A stretch of DNA of 64,000 nucleotides from Azolla caroliniana (taxonomy: Eukaryota > Polypodiophyta), in contig JBHGNT010000017.1 in assembly GCA_043228905.1 (NCBI GenBank), forward strand, positions 6,014,001 to 6,078,000, written 5' to 3'. Under the pieces are notes generated by a model, which was given only the letters and a program-made list of their open reading frames with translations, did no database searches and was not told the origin of the DNA. The translations under genes were made by a program, and so were the position numbers. Of the stretch, positions 8,789-20,472 are shown piece by piece (position 1 is the stretch's first letter; the number at the start of each line of letters is the position of its first letter).

Positions 8789-10381
8789 CTATTCACCTTC
8801 ATCCAAAGCTTCCTCTGATACTCCCCTTAAGTCGACTATGAGTTGTAATCCACTTTCTTCGCTTTCCGCATCACCGCGATCTTCGTCCAATTGCTCCTCC
8901 TTGTCGGTCTTATCTAGGATCACATAGGGTTCTTCATCAGTTCGCTTTTTGAAAATCTTCACCCGTTTCCCGGCTATAGACACTCGTAGTATCGTTCCAT
9001 CCAACTCGCATAGTCGGTAAGTTCCGTTGTCGAAAACTTTCCAAACCTCGTATGGCCCGAACCACCTTTTCGTGAACTTCCGCATCATTGTATGTTGATG
9101 ATCCAAACTACTGTCGTAGACAATCATCCAATCTCCTTCTTCAATCTTCCGCGGTCATAGTCGATGCTTTGTGTCGAACCGGCTTTTATTCTGGAATCGC
9201 GCTTCTTGTTGTCGGCGTATTGATTCCGCTATGTCTTCCAGTCTTCCCTCTAGTTGTCGTATCCGGACCGCTAGTAGTTCTTCCCGGCTCATCTCTTCCT
9301 TCCACGGTAGCACTGTCCATGTCACGATCGTAGTTTCCGTTGGCACTACCGGTGCTTGTCCGGTGCTCTTCCAGTCTTCCCTCTAGTTGTCGTATCCGGA
9401 CCGCTAGTAGTTCTTCCCAGCTCATCTCTTCCTTCCACGGTAGCACTGTCCATGTCACGATCGTAGTTTCCGTTGGCACTACCGGTGCTTGTCCGGTCAT
9501 GAGTTCTGCTAGCATGTAACCGGTTACAGAGCTATGCGTCGTCCGATATGCCCATAGTGCATACGGGAGCATCTGCGGCCAATCCTTCACCCTTCCGTCG
9601 CATGCTTTGGCAAGTGCTTTGACGATCAGACTATGTCCTCGTTCGATTTTCCCGTTGGCCTCCGGATTGTATGCCGTTGTTAGTGTTAACCGAACTCCAT
9701 GTTTGGTGAAGAATTCCCTAGCTCTATCAAAGTCAAGTTCTCCCCGATCCGCAATCACTTGTCCTACACACCCGTACCTACAAAACACTTCTTCCAAAAG
9801 AAATTGGCATACCGCAGAACACGTTTTCCTCCGTAGCGCTCGACCTTCTACTTGGTTTGTGAGATCTTCCCAAGCTAACGCCAAGTACTTCTTTTGTCTT
9901 ATCCCGGTTGGCATGGCTACAATGTCGACCATCCATTTGAAGTTGATTGTCGGTGAGAATGTCGGATGTAACTCATCTCGGTGTCGAACCCCGGAGTAGA
10001 CTTGGCATTTCTCGCAACTTTCCATGAACTCCGCGACATCTTTGTACATATTCTTCCACCAATATCTTTGCTTGATCTTCACAAATGTTGCCCATGTTCC
10101 TTGATGTCCAGCCCAATCGGATTCGTGAAATTCGGACATTATCTGGTTTCGTTGCTCTTTTATCCCGACGTGGTATGCCATCCGGTCTTTTCGGCTCCCT
10201 CCATATTAATCCATTTTTCAAGAAGAATTTTCGGATTTGCCGCTTCTTACTTCGGATCTCGGCTCTCTTCTCTTTATTATCTGATGAATCCTCAATTTCT
10301 TGTAGCATTTTCCCGATCAACAAGCTTTCTCCCTCGTATTCTTCTTCCCAGAAATCTCGGATTATGTTCACCCGGCATATG
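8789..10381 (-). pseudogene. gypsy B integrase (broken)
   Basis: Encodes a gypsy integrase on the minus strand. It starts with the H2C2 zinc domain (HESDWAGHQGTWATF...CEKCQ), then catalytic D in VDIVAMP, D in IADRGELDF and E in ANGKIERGH. The C-terminal part at 8,789-9,127 (RWFGPYEVWKVFDNGTYRL) is typical of the integrase tail. The frame is broken by the 133-bp tandem duplication at 9,234-9,499. Upstream the frame joins directly to a truncated reverse transcriptase at about 10,385. Confidence 0.88.
9234..9499. repeat. 133-bp tandem duplication within integrase
   Basis: The block starting TCTTCCAGTCTTCCCTC at 9,234 repeats almost exactly from 9,367. 133 is not a multiple of three, so the duplication shifts the integrase frame. 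Confidence 0.95.
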
Positions 10382-10384
10382 TGC

Positions 10385-11342
10385 GACTGATTTCGTCGCG
10401 CCTTGTGGTAGCATGCACATCCGGTCTAATCCTATCGGTGTTCACATGGTAGTGATGTCTCGGCTCTCCACGGCTAGTTGGAATTGGTCATACCCGGAGT
10501 ATAGGTCTCCGATGGAGTATATCGCACATCCGGCAAATGCTTCCGCAAATTCGTCCACTATCGGACCGACTCCGGAGTTCCGGATTGTGACGTTGTTCAC
10601 CGGTTGCAAGTCTTGGATAAATCGGAGTGACCCATTCTTCTTCGGAACCATAAACCATCGATTTGAGTACGGAGCGTTGGATGGCTCTAGAATCCCCATC
10701 GCCACCTTCTCCTTGAGCAAGTCGATGATTTTGGGAATATGCGCCCGCAACACCGAAATCAGCTTCAGGTTCCACGGCACATGGTCAATCGTGAAGATCA
10801 CCATCGGCTCCACTATCTTTGAATCAACGCAGCCTATCTCCCTTGATGTGAATGCGAACGCTTTGCCATGTTGCTCCAACATCTCACGAAACCGTTCTTC
10901 TTCTTTTTGTAAGAGGAAACCACCTCCACCGATCCGAAGTTTCTTTCGGGTCTCATCCGTGAAGGCATGTCCGATATCCACGGACTTCCGAAGTGTCGGA
11001 TCTCCCGAGACTTCTTTCCTCTTTTGCTCGCTATCGGCGGGTAATGGTCTTGCGGCCGGTTTCACTTTCTTCTCCACGGTCTTGTATTTCGTACTTACCA
11101 TTGCTTCTTCTTTGCGGAGCGCATCCGGCCCCATTTTCGCAATGATCTCATACATCTTGATTGATTCCACCGGAATTACCCGGTTTCCCTGGCTTGTATC
11201 TTCCACGAGCTCTTCAAGTCGTTGTAGCGTGCTCCCATAGAACATTTCTTCGACTATTCCCACGATTTCTTCGTCTTCTTTTATTATTGATGTCGACCGC
11301 AACTTATCCTCTACTTTTCGGTATTCTTTCTTCATTACTCCG
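10385..11342 (-). pseudogene. gypsy B reverse transcriptase, N-terminal part only
   Basis: Minus-strand RT fragment with GILEPSNAPYSNRWFMVPKK, LRFIQDLQPVN and the fingers/palm motif IYSIGDLYSGYDQFQL, followed after a TGA near 10,445 by CMLPQGATKSVAHM. The sequence then jumps into the integrase N-terminus. The YxDD active site, the thumb and all of RNase H are absent. The fragment starts next to the solo LTR at 11,343. Confidence 0.88.
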
Positions 11343-11646
11343 TGTTGAGAGATCAAGTTCAACTTAGTTTAGTTAGTTAGTCAACACATGTAACTTAGTA
11401 GTTACCTAGATAGAATCTAGTTAGTGTGTTGACCATAAAGCCTTAAATAGGATTTCGTACTCGAGTGGGATACATTGTAGATCCACCACTCGACTTACAC
11501 GTTGTACCTATATTCTCCTAGCACATGTGCACCCTTGCACATGAAACCTATATATACCTCATTGAAGGTATTTTTGTATTTGATGATAGTTGATGATGAT
11601 AATGCCAATTTAATATACTGACTCATCCCCCATCTTGTGTTATTCA

Positions 11647-11720
<74 letters not shown>

Positions 11721-11822
11721 TCTCACACACATACACACACATATCACATAATCTTCCGCTTATTAACTTAATCACATAATTAGGTACTAATTAACCCTTA
11801 ATTACTTACCTAATTCTTAACA
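11343..11822. repeat. Solo LTR inserted in gypsy B
   Basis: 480-bp block with TG...CA ends (TGTTGAGAGATC...ATTCTTAACA) flanked by a perfect 5-bp duplication CTCCG at 11,338-11,342 and 11,823-11,827. It has no internal coding sequence. It interrupts the coding region between protease and RT. The 5-bp duplication suits a copia-type LTR left by recombination between the two ends. It contains a long TC run. Confidence 0.9.
11651..11716. repeat. (TC)n microsatellite, about 33 units
   Basis: Uninterrupted TC run within the solo LTR, followed by a CA-rich stretch (11,724-11,745). Confidence 0.97.
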
Positions 11823-13994
11823 CTCCGGTTACGGCCGTGTACGTAGATGCCCCATCCGGACCGATTCGTACTTGTTTTGCTCCGAGAGTTTTTCCTATGC
11901 GGGGTATCAGGGCTTCTCGGACTATCACTTCCCCACTCCGCAACAGTCCGCTCTAAAAATTCATCCTTGTTTGGGACAAGAGCTCTCTCTTGTTCCTTTC
12001 CTTATTTTCCGACACAGTTAGGAATTGGACGGATTTCCCTCCGCTTTGGCTCCGAATTCGTGCGAAAGCCGCACCGTTATCGAGCACCTTCATCTCCATT
12101 CTTGATGCCGTGATAAATGGTTGCCCGAGGATCACGAAATGTGAAACCTTGTCTTGTATGAAGAAATTTTGGTCGATCTTGGCATCCCCAATCTTCACCG
12201 TCACATCCGGACAAGCCGCAAATAGATCTTCCATTCCTTTACTGGCTGCCCGAATCTTCCATCCATGTTTAGTGTTTATAGGCCACTTCCCCTTCCGATA
12301 GAACTCCTTGGAGATCAAATTGATCTCTGATCCGTGATCAATCAATGCTAACACGGGCTCTTTGATGTTGCCGATTCGGACCGGAGTCTCCGTAGTTGCA
12401 CGTGCCCAGTGTGGTTTTGTGTAGTAGGAGTTCGGTATTTCGTCCTCCACTTTAGTGTCATTCATTAAGACGGTATTTGCATTCACCCTTGGAGCATTTT
12501 CCTCCGTACTTTGTCTTTTTCTCTTCACGAGATCCACAAGAAGATCGTGGAACTCCTTCTTCGTTATTCCGAATAATTCCCGAAGCGAAAATTCTACCCG
12601 GCTATCGACGATTCTCTCTTCGAACACCTTTTTCAAGTCCGTTTGTTGTTCGATGTTCGAGGCAAGCTTGAATGCCGGAATCATCTTTTCTTTTCCCTTC
12701 CCTCCGGAGTTCCAGCTTTCCGGTGTCTTTGATGGTCCGGCCACATCATCCGTGCGCCGTCGTTTTTCATCTACATACACTTCATGCAATTGACATAGCG
12801 CATGTACGCTATTCTTATCTACGGGGCACTCCCATCCCGTAGCTTCCCAGATACATTCCGCGGCCCTTCGGAGTTCATCATGATCATCTTTCTTCAAAAT
12901 TTCTAACACTTCCGGCCAAAAAGACACCTTTGCTGTAGATGACTCCCCCACACGTATTCCCGCGGTTGTCGCATAATTGTCTTTCGCCGCGATCTCCTCC
13001 TCTAGGACCTTCTTCATGCCGCCTTTCCGGAAGTTCGGTCAGAGTGGCTTCCGAGAATCCATCGAATGAATTTGATTTCCCTCGTAGTAGATAAGATCCC
13101 GTCATAACGCCTCCTTGTCCTCGTCGCAATCTCTCCGATCATGTTCGGTGCTATCACACCATATGCATCGACGGTCCATGAACTTGGAACTTGTGGGACG
13201 GTCTTCCGTCTTCTTCACCATTGTGATTTTTAGATTCTCCATCTCCTTCAGTAATTGCTCCACCGTGGTTGCGTCGATTCCCTTCTCGGTCGTAGTCTCC
13301 CGAGCCCGCGGTTGATCGTCTTCCGTTCCGGATCTCGGTTTCAGAATCGGTTCCGAAACCCTCTTTTCTTCATTGGCAAGCCATTGCCCCTTCTTTGTGT
13401 ATCGCGCGACAATATCCCGCACACTTTCCCATGTTTCGGTGAGGCCACTCTCGGTAGTCGTGTCCTCTAGAAGCACTCCAGGATCCTTCGGGTCCTAGAT
13501 GTCTACGGCTCATAAGAACATGATAACTTTGTCCGATGCGAGGATAGCTTGATATCTCGTAGACAACCTCCCAAACCGACTTTCGAATGCCGAAACACAT
13601 CGACGACCTTCATCCCTTTGTCCGGCGTTTCCACCCAATCTTCAAATCCTCTCCTCGTTGCCTTGGAGGAATCCTCGATGGCGAATGTGATCTTTAGGGC
13701 CTCTTCAAACGCTTCCCACGTCGGATTTTGTTGTCGTAGCCCGTGGATACTTGCTTGAAGCCCGTCAGTAGCTACCCGGTTAAAGGATGTCACTTGCAAT
13801 CCTTCCGAAATCCCGCACCGTATCATTTCCGCCTTGTAGTCCCGAAGATAGCGTGATACGTCCTTTCCGTTGAATTGCCGAATTCATTGCACGAGCCGCT
13901 CTATTGCCACTGCTATCTCCGACATCGCACGTTGTTCTTGAAGCATCCGCTCGAACATCATCATCATGTTGTTAGCCTCTTGTTGATTTTCCAT
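11823..13994 (-). pseudogene. gypsy B gag-protease (frameshifted)
   Basis: Minus strand from ATG at about 13,994. The Gag capsid segment has TWEAFEEALKITFAIEDSSK and FEDWVET. A zinc knuckle CIWCDSTEHDRRDC lies at about 13,130-13,175, followed by a lysine-rich spacer. The protease at 11,953-12,400 has ALIDHGSEINLIS and FFIQDKVSHFVILGQPF. The coding is spread over frames 13,503-13,826, 13,102-13,476 and 11,953-13,017, so at least two frameshifts separate the parts. Gypsy C encodes the same architecture. Confidence 0.85.
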
Positions 13995-14032
13995 CTCCTT
14001 GCCACCCGTTTTCACGTCGGGTTCACCACTTG

Positions 14033-14728
14033 TGTTGTGCCTTTCGGCGTCGGATCGTTTGTGTGAGTCGGGTGGGAACCGCTGGGGTTTTGGACTAGGA
14101 GAAAGAAGAATATGAGATAATGTTAGTTAGGAAGAGATTGTAAGAAGAAGATATGAAACTCGTGAATCCCAGGAGTATAATGCATTAATGGGTAATTAGA
14201 TTGTAAGAGAGAATTAGATGATAAAATCATGAATCCCACGAATATTTTGTATTAATCAATCCTTCTAAAAAAAATCAACAACCCTATACATCTTTCTCTC
14301 TTCCTTATATAGTGTTGGAAGAGTCTAAGTTTATCACATGCAAGCATCATGCTTTTCCTAACTTTAGTTTTCATGCACACTGCATGTGCATGATTAGTTT
14401 TACTTTAGTTTTCATGCACACTACATGTGCATGATTAGCTTTCTATCCCATCTTTTCTTTTTAACTCGAGTGTGTATGCATGAATAACTTTTTGTACCAT
14501 GCATATCTAGAATATTTACATGGGATAAAGTTTAGTATAACTTTAAAATTCATAGTATGCTAGTATAGTGGTAAGGCTGGGGTTTGTCTATGTGGAGGTA
14601 TAGGGTTTGAATCCTGCCCTATGCATGTAATAAATATTTTAAATATTTTATTTTTATTTATTATACCTACTCTAAATCGGATATAGTGTTTTACATATTT
14701 CACATAGTGTGTGATTCACACTACGACG
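14033..14728 (-). repeat. 5' LTR of gypsy B
   Basis: 696-bp partner of 8,080-8,733. Its outer end is CTACGACG where the partner has CTACAACA. It contains an extra copy of a segment TTTAGTTTTCATGCACACTG at about 14,359-14,400. Confidence 0.9.
14551..14625 (+). other. tRNA-Asp-like sequence inside gypsy B 5' LTR
   Basis: Second copy of the 8,557-8,630 feature. A box at 14,561-14,571, B box at 14,604-14,614. The CATAG/CTATG acceptor pairing and the central TTTGTC are preserved. Both boxes are unchanged between the two LTRs although neighbouring bases differ. Confidence 0.6.
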
Positions 14729-16346
14729 CCGCTTGTTGTCTTTTACATTTGATAAGATTGACGATGGTCTCATGGAACTCCTTCTTTGTAATTCCAAGTA
14801 GTTCTCTCAATGTAAGATCATTACGGCTATCGAGCACTCTTTCTTCAAGAACCTTTCTTAAGTTAGTTGTTTGTTCAATATCCGACCTTAATTTGTATGT
14901 TGGCGTTGATCTATCCTTCCCCTTCTTGGCATTCTCTTCAATGGGTTGAGTTAGTTCCTCGGCTCTCTTATTTGAGCTTCCATCTTCTTGACGTGTGGTC
15001 TTGATCATCTCTTCCTTCTTCTTAAAGCTTCTTGTGTCATGTTTCTTAGAAGGGCCTTCATCTAGATCCGTCCTCTTCCACTTCTCATCCACAAACACTT
15101 TGTGGGTTTCGCATATGACCTCTGCGGAGATAGTGTTGTTATCAACCAGATCCGCCCACCCAGTAAGGTCTCATACATGAAGGTTGGCTAGCTTTGCATC
15201 ATCCGAATTAATCTTCCCTCTTTTTTTTCGTATTTGAGGACGATCAGCCAAAACCTCGTTCCCGGTTTAATCATTCCAAGCTTCTCCTTCCCAATTCTTA
15301 TACCGACGGATGCAGCATAGTGTATAGCTTCGACATGGCTTGCATCGGCCTCATCCATGATTTTCTTTAGGCCCCCCCCTACCGAAATTCACTTGCAAGG
15401 GCTTTCGAGTCTCACTTGAGTGTATAATGTTGCCTTCCATGTAGACGAGGTTTTGTCAAATTGCCTCTTGAAGGCTAGCATAATCTTTCCTTGCATGATC
15501 AACACTATCACACCATACACATCTATATGGGTCTTTTCCCTTCGGCCCTCTATGACTCATATTAGCTAACGAAACCGCTTCGAATTTTCATGCCAACTCT
15601 TCAATGACAGAGTTCTCCATTGCTCTTTTGGTCGGCTCGCTTTGCTTTGTCATCTCAGTTGCTATTGCAACCTTTCTTCTTTGGACTACCGGCCCCACCA
15701 TGTCGGAATCATCTAGCCATTGACGAAGTTTGTCAAATCGATCACATGCTCTTCTTACCACAACCCAATCCGTTATGAGACCATTGGGTTGTGCTTCATC
15801 CTCTAATAGACTACCTAGTTCTCGTCTATCTTTTGCATCCACCACCTTTAAGAAGTACAAAACTTTATCTCCTTCGAGAATTGTTTGGTCGGTTCTCGGG
15901 AGACGGTTGTACATTTGGTCAAATTTAGTGTACACTCCCGATGTGTTCATGTTCTTCCCCTTCTTCTCGATCCACTTCATCAACGTATGACGAGTCATCC
16001 TCGATACATCTTCAAGCATATATTCAGCCAAAAGCGTCGTTTCAAATCCCACCCATGTTGTTTGGGCGGCTTGAATCTCCCTTATACGTCCTTGTAACCC
16101 AATAGCTGCGACACGCTTGAAGCTTGATATTTGCTTCTTTTCGATGACATCATGTTGTTGCATCTTCATCTTTTATGTAGCGAGAAAATCCATAATGTTT
16201 CTTCCACCAAATTGATCGGCTATCTCAACGGTTCTGTCGATGGCCTTGTCTAAGCTTGCATCATTATCTCGAGCTCTCATCATATGCTCGACAATAGCCA
16301 CCAACTTTGCCACTTCATTAGCTTGGGTGTTTGAAGAAGAAGCCAT
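14729..16346 (-). pseudogene. gypsy C gag, interrupted by gypsy B
   Basis: Minus strand from ATG at about 16,346. The capsid portion has SSFKRVAAIGLQGRIREIQA and TWVGFETTLLAEYMLEDVSR, then a knuckle-like CVWCDSVDHARKDY in which the last Cys is Tyr. The distal part, TLRELLGITKKEFHETIVNL, is cut at 14,729 by gypsy B, and the protease half lies at 7,352-8,079. Several in-frame stops. The domain order matches element B. Confidence 0.85.
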
Positions 16347-16416
16347 CTTCTAATCTTCTATTTCAAGCACTTGATCTGTCCTACCACCTCTTCACGTTAG
16401 GTTCACCACTTTACTA

Positions 16417-18001
16417 TGTCGCGAAAATCCGTCATTATGTGCGGATCATGAGGCGGAACCACCAAAGTTATGGACGGGAAGGAAATAGGGCTTACGCGCA
16501 CAACACAAGGAAGTCTTACCCAATCAATGCACGAGTATTCGAACGTGTTTGTGAAAAGGAGAGGTGATGGGCAAGCCCGAATCAACCCCTAGTCACAAGG
16601 CAAACGAATGCACGTGAGGAAGGCTTACACATGGACACACAAGGAAAAGGCTTACTTACACACACGAGAGACAGAGTTTTGAATGCCTTTGTGAAAAGAG
16701 AGGTGCATGGGCAAAAGCCCGAACGCTCCCTTGTTACAAAACATGCGAACACACAAGCAAGGTTTATACACAGGAGACACAATATCGAACTCCTTTGTGA
16801 AAGGAGAGGTGCATGGGCAAGCCCAAACACTCCCTTGCCACAAGTCGCATGAACACACAAGCAAGGTTTACACACGGGAGACACAATTTCAAACGCATTT
16901 GTGAAAGGAGAGGTGCATGGGCAAGCCCGAACGCTCCCTTGCCACAAGTTGCACGAACACACAAGCAAGGTTTACACACGGGAGACACAATTTCAAACAC
17001 CTTTGTGAAAGGAGAGGTGCATGGGCAAGCCCAAACGCTCCCTTGCCACAAGTCGCACGAACACACAAGTAAGATTTACACTAACACGCAATACACGATT
17101 TCGAACACCTTTGTGAAAGGAGAGGTGCATGGGCAAGCCCAAACGCTCCCTTACCACAAGTTGCACGAACACACAAGCAAGATTTACACTAACACGCAGG
17201 ACACGTAAGTTTGAATGCCTTTGTGAAAGGAGAGGTGCATGGGCAAGCCCGAAACACTCCCTTGTCACAAGACACACAAACAAATAAGCACAGATGACAA
17301 TAACAAATAAGCACAATCAAGATCTACACATAAGACAAGTAGATGAAAGAAAACATTAGTTTATATCAATATAATAGATTCCTTTATAATATAAGAATCA
17401 TGTTACAATGGATTGGATGCGTATATGAAGGATTGTTTATAAATGAATGGGGGAAGAGAGGTGGAGTATAGAAGGAGATTCTTTGTTGATGATGCCTCTC
17501 GATGTTGTTGATCCTTCTTCTTCCGCTTTCCAATTGAGTAGAGCTTCCGCGTTCCTTCTCCCTCCCCCCCCCCCCTTCTTCACTAGAATAGGCTCTTATT
17601 TATAGGTGTAGGATTGCTTGCCTTTTTCCCCTAAAAAAAAACTTGTCTATATGAGTCGACTTTTCTTTTCCTCACTATTTTTGTTTTCTAACCCCAAATT
17701 TCACATGCAAGATATTCTTGGAAAGATCTTTGGGTTAGCTTTCTTATGTATCTTTTCTTTTCTAATTTGGACATTTGACGAGGAAATTATGAGCTTTTTA
17801 CTCGAGCGCTCTCCTCATATCCACGGCTAGCTTTTCTTTTACCATCTTTTTCTCTATTTTTGTCTACTTTCGAAAACCTCTTCTAACTTTTTATCCTTTC
17901 ATTTATTACTATAGTTGACTTAAGAAATTTAGTTTATTTGGACCACTATTTTATTCTCTTTTGAGGGTGGTTTCACACTATGTGTCGAAAACATCACGAC
18001 A
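16417..18001 (-). repeat. 5' LTR of gypsy C, 1.58 kb, with internal tandem repeats
   Basis: Bounded by TGTCGCGAAAATCC and ATCACGACA, so its ends are TGTCG...CGACA. The primer-site-like sequence (complement of TTCACGTTAGGTTCACCA, at about 16,391-16,408) lies just inside. A tandem array occupies 16,558-17,275. The remaining 17,276-17,990 is AT-rich with no credible gene. Confidence 0.8.
16558..17275. repeat. Tandem array, about 6.5 units of 104-110 bp (first longer)
   Basis: Each unit contains the core GGAGAGGTGCATGGGCAAGC, then CGCTCCCTTG.CACAAG, ACACACAAGCAAGGTTTACAC and CCTTTGTGAAA. Units begin at about 16,558, 16,697, 16,803, 16,907, 17,011, 17,119 and 17,229. The array lies within the LTR of gypsy C and related units recur at 48,159-48,985. 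Confidence 0.95.
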
Positions 18002-20217
18002 CCGGCCTAGGAACAAGCAACAAGGAGAGTAATGTAATGCTTCACATCTAGTGTCGAAGATCAACAACTCAACTACATCCACGACGCCAAGATGCCAAAG
18101 GATGCTTGGGCAAATCTGAAGAAGCTTTTTGCCGCAAATACAATGGCCAGGAAATTACAGCTCAGGCAGGAGCTGAGCAATGTCCGATAGAGAGATATGT
18201 CGGTGGCCAACTATACCTCCACGATAAAGGAGATCTGTGACTCTCTTGCGTCTGTCAACATAATGGTGGAAGAAGACAAGATGGTGCAAGTTTGCCTCGA
18301 AGGCCTAACGTCTAAGTTCGGATGATTCCGAAGGGTGGTCTCCACGAGAGAGAATACGTCATCGTTCTTCGAGCTACAATCAATGTTGCTCGTTGACGAA
18401 AACCACACGTGTGCATCGACAAGCACGCACAGCAACAACAAGATGTTGTACACGGAGGCAAATCAACATGCAGTGGAGGCGGTAGACAAGAGCAAAACCA
18501 TTGTCATAATAGAAATGCTTACAGTAGTTCGGAACCCTCCACGAGCAGGGGGAATCATGACGGTGCTGGAAGTTGGCAAGGAAAGATCGTGACGGATTGT
18601 TGGTATTGTGGCTAAAAGGGCCACATAGAGAACGAGTGTTGGAAGAAGCGTGCCAATTCGAACTGGGCCGAGGTGACGTAGATAAGCGTCAAAGATCGCA
18701 CTACGTTGAAGGCTCAAGGCAAGCTGGAACAGACCCTACCTTCTTCATGAAGCACTAAAAGCGAACTCGATGGAGGCAAGCACCTCAAAGTCAAACGAGG
18801 TGTGGTACATGGATTCCGGAGCATCAAACCATATGACAAATTACAAGGAGTGGTTCTTGATGCTAGAGAAGCCGGAACAGTCGAGGGTCGTCGAAACTGG
18901 CGATGACACCCCTCACCCCATCGAACATATCAGAGATGTCCCTCTTAGGCATGTTGGTTAGAGAGGAATCATGAGAAATTTCTAGCATGTGCCAACAATC
19001 AACAAGAACTTGGTGTTGGTCGGACAAATTGTCGATCAGGGCATGCAAGTTTGATTTACTCACCTCGACTGCTTCATAGAGGAAGAAGGTCGGATTATTG
19101 AGCAAGGGCGCTGAGAAGGGAGGAGGTTTATCCTTGAGATGAATGACGTTGGAGCCGCTATGTTCGCGCAAGGGCAAAAGGTCAAATTAGATATCAACCT
19201 GTGGCACAGGTGGTTCGGCCATGTCAACTTCCCGCGGCTTCGAGAAATGTAGACAAAGAACATAGTTTTCGGTTTGCTAAATTTAGTGCTCAAAATGGCC
19301 AAGTCTGCGAAGCCTATCAACTCAGGAAGTAGCACCGACTTCCACTCCCCAACGAGCTTAATCGGAGCTGTAACAAGCTCGATTTGATCCATTCGGATGT
19401 GTAGAGGCCGACGTAGAATGTGAGTATCGGTGGGAGTCGTTACTTCGTAACCTTCATCGATGACTACACTCAACACACCTAGACATGCTTGATCGAGAAG
19501 AAAAGCGAAGTCTTCTCCTGTTTTCTCAAGGTGAAGAGCCTTGTTGAACGGGAGACCAGAAAGAAGATCAAGTGCCTAAGGTCTTATGGTAGAAAAGAGT
19601 ACTTTTCCAACCAATTCTCAAGCTATCTGCAAAAGGAGGGAATTTGGCGCGAATTCTACTACAGATACACACAGGAACAAAACAGTGTGGCCAAGCGGAA
19701 GAATCGGACAATTGAGGAAGTGGCAAGGGCAATGCTCGAGGAGAAGAGCATGCCCAAGTTCTATTGGGTTGAAGCGATCAGCACAACCATGTACCTTCAG
19801 AATCGGACATCTGCAGCTAGAGGAAAAGTGTTGCCACACAAGTTGTACTTCGGGAAGAAGTCAAACTTGGCACACTTGAGGGTGTTCGGCAACATAGCAT
19901 ATGTGCATGTGTCGAAGGAGAAGTGGAGGAAGCTAGACGCCAAAGCGGAGAAGTGTAGCTTAGTCGGCTACTTGGACATGCAGAAGGGTTATAAGTGTTA
20001 TAACGCTCGAACAAAACAGGTTCGAGTTAGTCGAGATGTCGTATTCGATGAATCGGCTTCATTGTACTTGCCTCCATCTCCAACTTCCATTAACTCCATT
20101 CCGAATTCAGAAGATGAGGCCAGTGAGGCCGAGATGCCCCTGGATGAAGAAGAAGTTGGAGCGGGAACGAATCAGAGACAACTGATTTGGTCGAGAGGCA
20201 TGGTTAGGACGAGCTGA
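18002..20217 (+). pseudogene. copia D gag-protease-integrase, right half
   Basis: Continues the Gag cut at 1,476: AKMPKDAWANLKKLF, then a TAG at 18,188, then VANYTSTIKEICDSL. A damaged zinc knuckle (CWYCG.KGHIENECW with a stop) lies near 18,598. The protease VWYMDSGASNHMTNYKEW is at about 18,797. Integrase follows at about 19,380-19,900 (LDLIHSDV, YFVTFIDDYT, NRTIEEVARAML, FYWVEAISTTMYLQNR). The E motif region reads EQNSVAKRKNRT, so the catalytic Glu is Lys. The stretch 19,489-20,217 is open; upstream there are many stops. RT and RNase H are missing. Confidence 0.85.
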
Positions 20218-20472
20218 ATTGTATGAAGGTCAAGTGGACAAAAAGGTAGCCGAAGCCGACACCAATACGGAGGAGCCGACAAGTCAAGGGGTGCCAATGC
20301 CACAATAGCGAGGAAGTCGATAAGGGCCTGAAGAGCAGATGAGCCGACCGCAGGTGTCGAGGTGCGCGAAACCAGACGAGTCAAAGAGTGTCAGACCAGA
20401 GAAGTCGTGGAACGTTGTCGTGAGGATTTTCAGCCATGGTGGGAAAACCCAAGTGAGACGAATAAAACGAGA

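Larger units (their letters stand above)
8080..14728 (-). mobile_element. Ty3/gypsy element B, internally deleted, inserted in gypsy C gag
   Basis: 6.65-kb minus-strand element with LTRs at 8,080-8,733 and 14,033-14,728. The flanks TCGC (8,076-8,079) and CCGC (14,729-14,732) fit a 4-bp target duplication with one transition. The primer-site-like TGGTGAACCCGACGTGAA (complement at about 14,010-14,028) is shared with gypsy C and F. The order gag-PR-RT-IN marks it as gypsy. It lacks the RT active site and RNase H, has a 133-bp duplication in integrase and carries a solo LTR between PR and RT. Non-autonomous. Confidence 0.9.
1477..18001 (-). mobile_element. Ty3/gypsy element C, host of two further insertions
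   Basis: Minus-strand gypsy. The 5' LTR is 16,417-18,001. Gag is 14,729-16,346, the protease is 7,352-8,079, and the remnant 3' LTR is 1,477-1,825 plus 7,283-7,351. Flanking CCGG occurs at 1,473-1,476 and 18,002-18,005, a 4-bp target duplication. Copia A interrupts the 3' LTR and gypsy B interrupts gag. The whole RT-RNase H-integrase part and one end of the 3' LTR are missing, with the protease region joined directly to LTR repeats at about 7,351. Non-autonomous and dead. Confidence 0.85.

Noticed and set aside
17618-17830. 70-codon hydrophobic ORF in the C LTR
   Set aside because: It is AT-driven hydrophobicity inside an LTR, with no homologous frame in the other C LTR copy to test it.
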